In this document: in pieces, positions 15,304 through 22,263 of the stretch
Layout: each line of letters begins with the position of its first letter
Position numbering within the stretch: position 1 is the stretch's first letter
Virus record (IMG/VR): IMGVR_UViG_3300043409_000744
Span: 1-50,577 of that record
Length of the DNA stretch: 50,577 nt
From: a virus
Reading direction: 5' to 3' (one strand)
Position numbers and translations under genes: made by a program
Notes under the pieces: model-generated
What the model was told of the DNA's origin: nothing
Seen by the model: the letters and a program-made list of their open reading frames with translations, nothing else
Database searches by the model: none

Positions 15304-15579
15304 ATGAAGCGGGTAAATCTGGCGTATGTCGTGCGCTGCTACGGTGGTGTCTCGGCCTTTGCGCGAGAGTGCGAGGTCACGCCTGGCGCCGTCTATGGGT
15401 GGCTCAAGGCTAACTCTCTGCCTCCCAAAAGGGCTGTTGAAATGGCAGCTGTCTATGGTGTAGGACGTGACCTGTTTTATGATCCTTGGTATGGTTCTGA
15501 GCATGGTCAGTCTGAGATCATGACGGATGCAGAGACGCAGCGGGACGTATTTGATGTCTCGAAAAACAGGAGGGTTTGA
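15304..15579 (+). CDS. Cro/YdaS-like helix-turn-helix protein
   Basis: 91 residues. The first 55 follow the YdaS/Cro pattern: YVVRCYGGVSAFARECEVTP, then GAVYGWLKANSLPPKRAVEMA, in which VSAFARECEVTPGAVYGWLK is a typical helix-turn-helix. The remainder is charged and variable. It lies directly behind the repeated AGTGACCCGCTGTA sites, so it probably binds them, repressing its own operon or acting at an origin. AAGGGG precedes the ATG at 15304. Confidence 0.75.
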   Translation: MKRVNLAYVVRCYGGVSAFARECEVTPGAVYGWLKANSLPPKRAVEMAAVYGVGRDLFYDPWYGSEHGQSEIMTDAETQRDVFDVSKNRRV

Positions 15580-15773
15580 TGTTGAATGGTAGTGAGGTGG
15601 CCCGTAGGGCTGCGGCCATTGAGGCCGCTCGTCACGAGGCGAATGATCGCTTCGTCGATGAGCTGCGGGCATTGCGTGCCCGTATTGTTGACGCCGAAGA
15701 GTTCGGCGTTGAGGCCCGCACGCTGTGCCAACAGCGCGGGCAGGACTTCTGGGTAATTCAGGAGTTCTCCTGA
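15579..15773 (+). CDS. Small helical early protein
   Basis: 64 residues, strongly helical: SEVARRAAAIEAARHEANDR and FVDELRALRARIVDAEEFG. An AGGAGGG ribosome-binding site sits just before the ATG, and stop and next start overlap (TGATG). Function unknown. Confidence 0.7.
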   Translation: MLNGSEVARRAAAIEAARHEANDRFVDELRALRARIVDAEEFGVEARTLCQQRGQDFWVIQEFS

Positions 15774-16309
15774 TGGCTTGGAAGGAAGAATTCCCTGACT
15801 TCGATGGTGGCGCTGACTGTGCGTCGCTGATCGCGGCCGGGTGGGAAGATATGAGCTGGCACAACGACACCAGCCCATCATTCGAGTGCTCAGGCGTTGT
15901 GATCTGGGTCGATTACGTCGATCCGTCACTGCGGGAATTCCCCGAGCGGACGCTGAGGTTTGCCGTGATGACGCGGCACAATGACGCGCTGATCGGGGAA
16001 TACGACACGCTGGCGGAAGCGCTGGCTATCGCGCGCCAAGGGTCGGTCGAAGTGATCGGCGAGAGGTTCGCCAATGTGTTGGCTGGCTGGCTCAAGCATT
16101 CGCAATGGGAGGAAATGCGTCGCGTCAACGTGGCAAACGTGGGCGATAGCATTTGTGCCTCGCATGACTACTGCGACGCTAACGAGGCGATGTCCGAGGC
16201 GTTCACGTCTGTTACCGGACGCGAGATCAACGGGGACAGCGAAGCCGATTGTCTCTTGTGGAATGACGCTTGGAGTTTTGCCAAGCGCACGCGCCTAACA
16301 GCCCAGTGA
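15773..16309 (+). CDS. Early hypothetical protein
   Basis: 178 residues, acidic. MAWKEEFPDFDGGADCASLI opens it; FECSGVVIWVDYVDPSLREF and TRHNDALIGEYDTLAEALAI follow, and the C-terminal half is helical. The start has AGGAG and overlaps the previous stop; an ORF extension to 15725 is rejected. No family recognised. Confidence 0.7.
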   Translation: MAWKEEFPDFDGGADCASLIAAGWEDMSWHNDTSPSFECSGVVIWVDYVDPSLREFPERTLRFAVMTRHNDALIGEYDTLAEALAIARQGSVEVIGERFANVLAGWLKHSQWEEMRRVNVANVGDSICASHDYCDANEAMSEAFTSVTGREINGDSEADCLLWNDAWSFAKRTRLTAQ

Positions 16310-16318
16310 GGTCGAGAT

Positions 16319-16513
16319 ATGACGTTTGAAACCGTGGCTAAACGCGCCGGTTATACGACGCTTGTCGTCGTGGAGCTGGGCGATCGTGACTACTACGGCT
16401 GGGTTAAACCGGCCGCTGTGACTGGCACTGTACCGTTTACATTCATTGATGATGAGACGGGGACGATCCGGAATTTTCCGGAGGCGGACGCTGTGCGTGC
16501 GCTGGATTACTAA
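16319..16513 (+). CDS. Small early hypothetical protein
   Basis: 64 residues, beta-rich: YTTLVVVELGDRDYYGWVKP and FTFIDDETGTIRNFPEADAV. GAGGTCGAG precedes the ATG. It looks like a small single-domain accessory protein; no family recognised. Confidence 0.65.
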   Translation: MTFETVAKRAGYTTLVVVELGDRDYYGWVKPAAVTGTVPFTFIDDETGTIRNFPEADAVRALDY

Positions 16514-16522
16514 GGAGGACGT

Positions 16523-16819
16523 ATGAAGACACTGGTTTATTATCAGGACCCCGGTCATGGCTGGCTGGGTGTACCGCTTCAGATGCTGGCCGAATTGGGT
16601 CAGTCGGATGCCGATTACAGCGGCTATTCCTACAGGGACAGGGACACTGTGTACCTTGAGGAGGATGCCGATATGTCGGCGTTCTTGGCCCTCTGGCGCG
16701 ATCGTCACGGGATTTTTCCTGCGATGCGGGAGAGCCATACGAACCAGCAATCTTGGATCCGGCGGCTTGACCGCTGTTCGGGTGCCCGCTGGGTCAGTCC
16801 GTTCGCGCGGGCTGGCTGA
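16523..16819 (+). CDS. Conserved small phage protein (YYQDPGHGWLGVP type)
   Basis: 98 residues. LVYYQDPGHGWLGVPLQML, YSYRDRDTVYLEEDADMSAF and the WIRRLDRC end match a small protein family found in many phages and prophages, of unknown function. AAGGAGG precedes the ATG. After it, 16820-16858 contains four GTTAG words in short repeats before the next ribosome-binding site. Confidence 0.75.
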   Translation: MKTLVYYQDPGHGWLGVPLQMLAELGQSDADYSGYSYRDRDTVYLEEDADMSAFLALWRDRHGIFPAMRESHTNQQSWIRRLDRCSGARWVSPFARAG

Positions 16820-16858
16820 TGTTAGGCGTTGTTAGCGCGTTGTTAGGAAGGAGTTAGG

Positions 16859-17575
16859 ATGATCATATGGGAAGGTCCGTCTGAGATAGACGGTGGCCCG
16901 ATCGTCGTGATCGCTGTTGGCACGGTACGCAGCAAGGCGAACACGAAAACGGGAGAGATGGTTCAGACCTATATTCTGAGGTCGGACATGGGGCCGTTCG
17001 CGGCCGTCCAGGCTGGTGCTGACCGCTCTATATGCGGGGATTGTCGGCACCGTGGTGATGGCACGGGCAAGGAGCGCAGCTGCTACGTGACGCTCATTCA
17101 TGGGCCGCGTGTCATCTATGATGCGTTCAGTCGGGGGATTTACCGGCGCGTGCCGCCTAGCGTGGCGGGCATGATGTTTACCGGGCAGATGATCAGGCTG
17201 GGGACGTATGGTGACCCTGCCGCTGTGCCTCTTGAGGTGTGGGATCGACTGACTGCGAACGCTGAGGGCTGGACCGGGTATACCCATCAGTGGCGGGCTA
17301 AGGGTTCCGCCTGGTCCCGGCTGTTGATGGCGTCTGTTGATACGCCGGAAGAGATGCTCGAGGCGCGGGCGCTGGGATGGCGCACGTTCAGGGTCGGGAC
17401 GGACCCGATCGATAAATTAGAGATGACATGCCCGGCCAGTGAAGAAGCGGGTCGCAAGGTGCAGTGCATTGACTGCAAGGCGTGCATGGGGACGGGCGGT
17501 AAGGCGCGCGTCTCAATACAGATTGCTGCGCATGGTGCGGGCAAGAAGTGGGCGAAGGAAAGGGAAGCGGCATGA
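16859..17575 (+). CDS. Cys-cluster early protein
   Basis: 238 residues. Two metal-binding-like Cys groups: CGDCRHR...SCYV (about residues 59-77) and CPASEEAGRKVQCIDCKACM (about 190-209). Between them a mixed alpha/beta region includes GYTHQWRAKGSAWSRLLMAS. The spacing is not radical-SAM (no CxxxCxxC), so a structural zinc or iron-sulfur site is more likely. I have seen this arrangement in unannotated phage early genes. Start has AAGGAG; the stop overlaps the next ATG. Confidence 0.7.
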   Translation: MIIWEGPSEIDGGPIVVIAVGTVRSKANTKTGEMVQTYILRSDMGPFAAVQAGADRSICGDCRHRGDGTGKERSCYVTLIHGPRVIYDAFSRGIYRRVPPSVAGMMFTGQMIRLGTYGDPAAVPLEVWDRLTANAEGWTGYTHQWRAKGSAWSRLLMASVDTPEEMLEARALGWRTFRVGTDPIDKLEMTCPASEEAGRKVQCIDCKACMGTGGKARVSIQIAAHGAGKKWAKEREAA

Positions 17576-17943
17576 GTGATAAGGGGACTGAGATGATGAG
17601 GGATGAGGCGTCACGCTTGATGACCCATCAGAGCTTACTGATGACCCTGATGATCGACGCGCTGATGGTCGCGGACAAGCGGCTCGACGTGCTGAATGAG
17701 AGGGTGTCGGTGATGGAGGGACTGCTTGAGACGGTCAAGGTCCTCATCCGGCCTGACCAGGATACCCCCGAAGGGTTCAGCGATCGGGTGCTTGAGGTGA
17801 TCAGCGAGCGTGCCGAGAGCGTGGCTGATAGTCTTAGTGATGCGGTCTGGGATCATGTCGAACATCGTGTCGATATGAGGATTGAAAACAGTATCCTTGA
17901 TCCTGAGGACACGGTGCGTGAGGGGCTGAAGGCGATCCTGTGA
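17572..17943 (+). CDS. Helical acidic early protein
   Basis: 123 residues, almost entirely helical with a central coiled-coil-like stretch (DKRLDVLNERVSVMEGLLET) and an acidic C-terminus. The ATG overlaps the previous stop (ATGA). No family recognised; an oligomerising accessory protein is a guess. Confidence 0.65.
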   Translation: MSDKGTEMMRDEASRLMTHQSLLMTLMIDALMVADKRLDVLNERVSVMEGLLETVKVLIRPDQDTPEGFSDRVLEVISERAESVADSLSDAVWDHVEHRVDMRIENSILDPEDTVREGLKAIL

Positions 17944-18245
17944 TGACGTTTGATGAACTGACATTCAAGCCGCACGATATGGGCGAGGGGGTATGGGCGA
18001 CAGCGTTCTTCCCCAATGGGTTCGGTGCGAGCGTGATCCGCTGCAAGATCAGCTATGGCTGGCCCCATATGTATGAGGTCGCGGTAGTCCGAGGCGCTGG
18101 CGTGGGTGACTGCAAGATCGACACCACGACACCCGTCACGGACGATGTGGTGGGATGGCTGACGCCTGAGGGTGTGACGCAGTTGCTGCAGCAGATCGAA
18201 GAGCTGCCATCATGGGAGACTTTAAGGGGTGACAATGATGATTAA
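17943..18245 (+). CDS. Small early hypothetical protein
   Basis: 100 residues. MTFDELTFKPHDMGEGVWAT, then NGFGASVIRCKISYGWPHMY and TPEGVTQLLQQIEELPSWET. Alpha/beta pattern. TGATG overlap with the previous gene; GTG at 17940 is an alternative start. Function unknown. Confidence 0.65.
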   Translation: MTFDELTFKPHDMGEGVWATAFFPNGFGASVIRCKISYGWPHMYEVAVVRGAGVGDCKIDTTTPVTDDVVGWLTPEGVTQLLQQIEELPSWETLRGDNDD

Positions 18246-18366
18246 CCCGCGTAACTACGACACAGAGTCGGATTTCTGGGGTGCCGTGACGGCGTCCGAG
18301 GATGAGCATGACGGGGAATGCCAGGCAGCTGATGATGCTTGGTCAGAAAGGGAAGACGATGATTGA
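18235..18366 (+). CDS. Small acidic protein
   Basis: 43 residues, very acidic at the C-terminus (SEDEHDGECQAADDAWSERE). It has an AAGGGG ribosome-binding site and overlaps the genes on both sides by about 8-11 nt. Acidic phage microproteins can mimic DNA, but that is only a possibility here. Confidence 0.5.
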   Translation: MMINPRNYDTESDFWGAVTASEDEHDGECQAADDAWSEREDDD

Positions 18367-18862
18367 ACTGAAGAATATCAAGCACAGTGATTTCGCGTCG
18401 CAGGAGACGCACTGCTACGAGGCGACGCTGTACGTGGACGGTGTCCGCTGGGGCGTGGTCGGCAACGATGGGCATGGCGGGCCGGATCACTTCCACGGGG
18501 TGGAGGGCCGGAACTATGGCGATCTGCCTGCGCTGGATGAGCGCATCGCTGCGGCCTACCCGCGCATCACATTCGGTGACGACGAAGAGGGCATCTCGGC
18601 CAGCCTTGAGACGGTGTGCGGGGATCTGGTGAACCAGTTCCTGCTCAACCGTGCGCTGACCCGTATGTACGGGGCGACCAAGACCAAGGTGCTGTACTTC
18701 AAGGAGCCGCCGGTCGATGGCTCGCTGCTGTACCAAGTGGCGATGAAGGGTCACACGCTCGAGGCATGGCTGAAGCACATCGCTGGCAAGTACCCTGACG
18801 CAGTGGTGATCAACACCCTGCCGAAAGAGGAGGCGATGGCTATGCTGGCGCTGGCGGCATGA
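18359..18862 (+). CDS. Early hypothetical protein (DNA-mod cluster)
   Basis: 167 residues from the ATG at 18359 (AGAAAGGGAAG upstream). EATLYVDGVRWGVVGNDGHG, then DHFHGVEGR and YQVAMKGHTLEAWLKHIAGK. Mixed alpha/beta, no catalytic motif recognised. Same type of protein is seen beside phage methyltransferases; role unknown. Confidence 0.65.
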   Translation: MIELKNIKHSDFASQETHCYEATLYVDGVRWGVVGNDGHGGPDHFHGVEGRNYGDLPALDERIAAAYPRITFGDDEEGISASLETVCGDLVNQFLLNRALTRMYGATKTKVLYFKEPPVDGSLLYQVAMKGHTLEAWLKHIAGKYPDAVVINTLPKEEAMAMLALAA

Positions 18863-18881
18863 TTGTAAGCGAGGTCAGCGG

Positions 18882-19910
18882 ATGACCGCCTATTACAACG
18901 AGATCGACCCGTATGCTGCGGCGTGGCTGCGGAACCTGATCGCTGCGGGGCGCATTGCCGCCGGCGATGTGGATGAACGATCAATCAGGGACGTGCAGCC
19001 GGATGACATCAAGACGTACACGCAGTGCCACTTCTTTGCAGGGATCGGGGTCTGGTCTGCCGCTCTTCGACTGGCTGGATGGGCGGACGACCGACCCGTC
19101 TGGACAGGCAGCTGCCCCTGCCAGCCCTTCAGTGCTGCCGGTAAGGGAGGCGGGTTCGATGACGAGCGACACCTCTGGCCCGATCTCTTCCGTCTCATTG
19201 CGGAGTGCAAACCTGGCGTTGTCTTTGGCGAACAGGTTGCGAGCAAGGACGGCCTCGCTTGGCTCGACCTTGTACAAGCTGACTTGGAAGGAGCGGACTA
19301 CGCCAGCGCAGCGGTCGATCTCTGCGCTGCGGGCGTCGGGGCGCCGCATATCCGACAGCGATTGTATTGGGTGGCCGACGCCGCACACCAGCAGCAGCAC
19401 GGGAGCCGGGACGCAGGGTCGAGCGGGCGGGATGAACATTCAGACGGCGTCGCAGCTATCGGGCTGGCCGACGCCAGTGGTGAACGACGCGACGGGCAGC
19501 AAGTATTCCTACAGTCGGGGGGACCACGACAGGCCGGTGCTGAAGCTACCAGGGACAGCCGACCTAGCAGGCTGGCCGACGCCGACGACGCGAGACTATC
19601 GGTTCGCGAATGCCCTGCCGTGGAGCGAGCGGGGTGGCGGGACGAAGGGCGAGCAGCTGAACAACCAAGCGGTGCATATGCTGGCGGCGAATCCGCAGCC
19701 CGCCCGACTAACGGCGTCTGGCGAGATGCTGACTGGATCTTCTGCAGGGATGGCAAGTGGAGGCCAGTTGAACCCGGCACATTCCCGTTGGTTGATGGGG
19801 CTGTCTCAAGGGTGGGACGACTGCGCGCCTATGGCAATGCGATTGTCCCGCAAGTTGCGGCCGAAGTGATCGCCGCATGGATGGATTTTTCATTGGAAGG
19901 GAAAGACTAA
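18882..19910 (+). CDS. dcm: C5-cytosine DNA methyltransferase
   Basis: 342 residues. Motif I CHFFAGIGVWSAAL (about residues 49-62), motif IV GSCPCQPFS (76-84) with catalytic Cys80, a motif VI variant VVFGEQV (about 113-119), motif VIII HIRQRLYWVAD, and a C-terminal motif X-like RLRAYGNAIVPQVAAEVI. The target-recognition region is compact. It methylates cytosine using S-adenosylmethionine, probably protecting phage DNA from host restriction. Unusually, residues 30-325 are overlapped by a long open +1 frame whose product also looks like a real protein. The stop overlaps the tas-like start (TAATG). Confidence 0.9.
   Translation: MTAYYNEIDPYAAAWLRNLIAAGRIAAGDVDERSIRDVQPDDIKTYTQCHFFAGIGVWSAALRLAGWADDRPVWTGSCPCQPFSAAGKGGGFDDERHLWPDLFRLIAECKPGVVFGEQVASKDGLAWLDLVQADLEGADYASAAVDLCAAGVGAPHIRQRLYWVADAAHQQQHGSRDAGSSGRDEHSDGVAAIGLADASGERRDGQQVFLQSGGPRQAGAEATRDSRPSRLADADDARLSVRECPAVERAGWRDEGRAAEQPSGAYAGGESAARPTNGVWRDADWIFCRDGKWRPVEPGTFPLVDGAVSRVGRLRAYGNAIVPQVAAEVIAAWMDFSLEGKD
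18967..19869 (+). CDS. Overlapping-frame protein inside the methyltransferase gene (WPTP-repeat type)
   Basis: 300 residues in the +1 frame of the methyltransferase gene. LANRLRARTASLGSTLYKLT, WKERTTPAQRSISALRASG, repeated GWPTP (four copies) and GGQLNPAHSRWLMGLSQGWD are patterns I remember from proteins deposited beside or as phage cytosine methyltransferases. Both frames of this DNA therefore resemble recurrent proteins. It may be translated by internal initiation or be a fixed consequence of the methyltransferase sequence. No strong ribosome-binding site is seen at 18967. Confidence 0.45.
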   Translation: MWMNDQSGTCSRMTSRRTRSATSLQGSGSGLPLFDWLDGRTTDPSGQAAAPASPSVLPVREAGSMTSDTSGPISSVSLRSANLALSLANRLRARTASLGSTLYKLTWKERTTPAQRSISALRASGRRISDSDCIGWPTPHTSSSTGAGTQGRAGGMNIQTASQLSGWPTPVVNDATGSKYSYSRGDHDRPVLKLPGTADLAGWPTPTTRDYRFANALPWSERGGGTKGEQLNNQAVHMLAANPQPARLTASGEMLTGSSAGMASGGQLNPAHSRWLMGLSQGWDDCAPMAMRLSRKLRPK

Positions 19911-20746
19911 TGACAATGATGGACGAAGACACCCCTAGCATTGGCGTAATCCAGGAGGGGATACGAAAGCTTACGAAGGACGAGAAGTTCGCCGGGATTG
20001 TACTCGGCAAGGACGAGGCCAGGTTTCTGGTCGATGCCTACTACCAGCTGCAGGACAATCGGATCCGCAACGACGGGCAGGTCCGATCGATGGCCAAGGA
20101 TGGCGAGCCTCATGCTGTTGTCCAGTGGTTGGCCGACATGAACCGGACGCTCGAGGACCAGATCAAGGCGGCGCTGGATGTCTACAGTGCCAATGATCCG
20201 GTAGGTAAGTGGCTGCGGGCACAGGTCGGTATCGGTCCTGTCATCGCGGCGGGTTTGTTGGCCCACCTCGACATCACCAAGGCCGAGACGGCGGGTGCGT
20301 TCTGGAGCTTCGCTGGACTCGAGCCTACCAAGGTCTGGAACAAGGGTGAGAAGCGGCCGTGGAATGCAGCCCTCAAGGTGCTGTGTTGGAAGGCGGGTGA
20401 ATCATTCGTCAAGGTCTCTGGCAACGAGAACGCAACCTACGGCAAGTTCTATAAGGCTCGTAAGCTGCAGGAGATCGAGAAGAACGAGCGCGGAGACTTC
20501 GCGGCGCAGGCGGCGGACATCCTGACCAAGAAGAAGATTGGCAAGGATACGGATGCCTACAAGGCATACATCCAAGGCAAGCTGCCGCCGGCCCACATCC
20601 ATGCGAGGGCGACTCGGTATGCGGCCAAGCTGCTGCTGGCCCACCTCCATGAGGTTATGTACGTCCAGCACCACGGGCGCCAGCCGCCTTTGCCTTACGC
20701 GATTGGAATCTTAGGCCACGCGCATAAGATCAGCCCGGTGGTCTGA
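19910..20746 (+). CDS. Tas-like (Nop/IS110-C-terminal-like) RNA-guide-binding protein
   Basis: 278 residues from the ATG at 19910 (GGAAGGGAAA ribosome-binding site, TAATG overlap with the methyltransferase). Residues 20-105 are helical and probably dimerising. Residues 107-121 GIGPVIAAGLLAHLD and the later SFAGLEPTK, KRPWNAALKVLCWKAGESF form the helix-hairpin-helix core shared by the C-terminal half of IS110 transposases and by Nop-domain proteins. The N-terminal DEDD RuvC-like domain of a transposase is absent, and no HNH or RuvC is fused. Its stop codon is the first three bases of the repeat array at 20744. This combination matches TIGR-associated (Tas) proteins, nuclease-less TasA type. 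Expected to bind 36-nt guides and DNA. Confidence 0.78.
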   Translation: MTMMDEDTPSIGVIQEGIRKLTKDEKFAGIVLGKDEARFLVDAYYQLQDNRIRNDGQVRSMAKDGEPHAVVQWLADMNRTLEDQIKAALDVYSANDPVGKWLRAQVGIGPVIAAGLLAHLDITKAETAGAFWSFAGLEPTKVWNKGEKRPWNAALKVLCWKAGESFVKVSGNENATYGKFYKARKLQEIEKNERGDFAAQAADILTKKKIGKDTDAYKAYIQGKLPPAHIHARATRYAAKLLLAHLHEVMYVQHHGRQPPLPYAIGILGHAHKISPVV

Positions 20747-21415
20747 CGAGCCATCTCGCCCGACAGAACCAATCGCCATGAGCGAGCCATTTCGTGAGAC
20801 AGAACCAAAACTCGAGAGCGAGCCATCAAGAGCGATAGAACCATATTGGCCGAGCGAGCCAAGGCGAATGACAGAACCAAAAGAATGGAGCGAGCCATTG
20901 ATCGCGACAGAACCATTTATGACGAGCGAGCCAACTCTTCGGACAGAACCAGAAGTGTTGAGCGAGCCACGCAGGGTAACAGAACCACCTCCCCGGAGCG
21001 AGCCATCGAGAGCGACAGAACCATGTATGCCGAGCGAGCCATCACCCGTGACAGAACCACATTCGCGGAGCGAGCCATCGTCCACGACAGAACCAAGTAC
21101 TCTGAGCGAGCCAAAGTTGTTGATAGAACCATCCCCTGAGAGCGAGCCAGGACTCACGACAGAACCATTTTCCCTGAGCGAGCCAGACAGTGCGACAGAA
21201 CCATTTTCCAAGAGCGAGCCATCACGAGCGACAGAACCATATAGAAGGAGCGAGCCAAAGATCGAGACGGAACCAGCAATCCTGAGCGAGCCATTGATGA
21301 CGACAGAACCATATGTGCCGAGCGAGCCATTCTACTCGACAGAACCAGGATGCATGAGCGAGTCAGGAATCCCGACAGAACCAACACGCGCGAGCGCGCC
21401 AACGGGGGCAGACCA
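20744..21415 (+). repeat. TIGR-type tandem interspaced guide array (37 repeats, 36 spacers)
   Basis: Two 10-nt repeats alternate: A, GAGCGAGCCA (19 copies) and B, GACAGAACCA (18 copies), sharing 7 of 10 bases. Every repeat is followed by a variable 8-nt spacer, giving an exact 18-nt half-unit and 36-nt unit from 20744 to 21401 with no indel. The first A copy (TGACGAGCCA) is degenerate and includes the tas-like stop codon. The last A copies (GAGCGAGTCA, GAGCGCGCCA) and a shortened B (21407-21415) mark a decaying end. 36-nt units with two short spacers are the published format of tigRNAs. All frames are partly open because the period is a multiple of three. It does not fit CRISPR dimensions. 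Confidence 0.85.
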
Positions 21416-21501
21416 ATGATCCCCGCCCCAAGAACAAGGAGTTGGTACGCCCGCGCCGCCCCTTGCTTCCCATTAAGCGGGCATTTCGGAGCTAGAACCC
21501 G

Positions 21502-21648
21502 ATGACTACTGAAGCCACGAAGACGCCTATTGAAATTCTGATCGACAAGGCCGCTAAGGCTGCGGACTCAGGTGACGCAATGAGGTTTGCGCAAGCGGCA
21601 TTGAACGCCGCAAATGCGTTGGCCTGCATCTCCAACACAAGAAAATAA
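21502..21648 (+). CDS. Small helical protein (DAMRFAQAALNAANA type)
   Basis: 48 residues: TPIEILIDKAAKAADSGDAM, then RFAQAALNAANALACI. I recognise the DAMRFxQAALNAANA core as a recurrent microprotein in proteobacterial phages. A GGAGC motif lies upstream. The 80 nt between the array and this gene hold no other feature. Confidence 0.7.
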   Translation: MTTEATKTPIEILIDKAAKAADSGDAMRFAQAALNAANALACISNTRK

Positions 21649-21704
21649 CCGGGCGGGCCGGGGTTCGTCTTCGGCCCATCCACCCCAAGAACAAGGAGCC
21701 GACC

Positions 21705-21890
21705 ATGACAACGGATAGCGCAACGCTAGAAGCCCCAACCCTACGAGAACAGGTGGCTCGGGTGATTGACCGGGAGGCCTTCACCGAAGGCCCTTGGATG
21801 TGGACCCTTCGGCAGGCCGATGCCCTCGCCAAAGCCGACGACATCATCGCCCTGCTCGCAGCCCGTCCAGCCGGTGAGGATAAGCCGTGA
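21705..21890 (+). CDS. Small early protein
   Basis: 61 residues: LREQVARVIDREAFTEGPWM, then LRQADALAKADDIIALLAAR. Helical; the pattern of RVIDxxAF...R..AL.KAD.IIALL resembles small proteins found in many rhizobial and sphingomonad phages and prophages. AAGGAG precedes the ATG. Confidence 0.7.
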   Translation: MTTDSATLEAPTLREQVARVIDREAFTEGPWMWTLRQADALAKADDIIALLAARPAGEDKP

Positions 21891-22018
21891 CCGTCCTCGA
21901 CCGCCTGCGCTCCGTCATGGATGAGGCGCGCTACCGGCAATATGCCCGGTCCCCGACCCGCATCCATTTCACCTACCGCGCCATGCTCGCAGCACCCCCC
22001 AAGGAGGCCAACCGATAG
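21887..22018 (+). CDS. Small basic early protein
   Basis: 43 residues, GTG start overlapping the previous TGA. VLDRLRSVMDEARYRQYARS, then FTYRAMLAAPPKEANR. Basic and helical. Function unknown. Confidence 0.55.
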   Translation: MTVLDRLRSVMDEARYRQYARSPTRIHFTYRAMLAAPPKEANR

Positions 22019-22074
22019 CAATTTGCAAAATCTGCAAAGTGCTCCCGACCAACCCACACCCAAGGAACCTGATC

Positions 22075-22263
22075 ATGCCGAGTGAACAGCCAAGGCTGCC
22101 GTTAGAAACTCACGAAAGTTTGCTTCGCCACTATCACGCACCTGGCTGCATGCTGCAGGCCGGCGAGGTCGCGATGTACCCCCGGCACCGACCAAGATTA
22201 GGGGTGCCGATCTCGGCGATCCTCATTGGGGTGGGAGTTATAATCGCGAAGGTGATGCTGTGA
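22075..22263 (+). CDS. Small membrane-anchored protein
   Basis: 62 residues from the ATG at 22075 (AAGGAAC upstream). The C-terminus ISAILIGVGVIIAKVML is a transmembrane helix, giving a tail-anchored layout. The stop overlaps the next ATG, which also encodes a membrane protein. Confidence 0.55.
   Translation: MPSEQPRLPLETHESLLRHYHAPGCMLQAGEVAMYPRHRPRLGVPISAILIGVGVIIAKVML

Noticed and set aside
19910-20746. IS110-family transposase / insertion sequence
   Set aside because: Only the C-terminal HhH-like part is present; the N-terminal DEDD catalytic domain, element ends and target duplications are absent, and the gene is fused to a guide-like array.
20711-21211. Minus-strand 166-residue GSVxxxGSL repeat protein
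   Set aside because: A shadow of the 18-nt period; it runs into the Tas-like gene, stops within the array and has no ribosome-binding site.
20744-21415. CRISPR array
   Set aside because: Repeats are 10 nt and spacers 8 nt, two repeat types alternate, and no cas gene is present; dimensions do not fit any CRISPR class.
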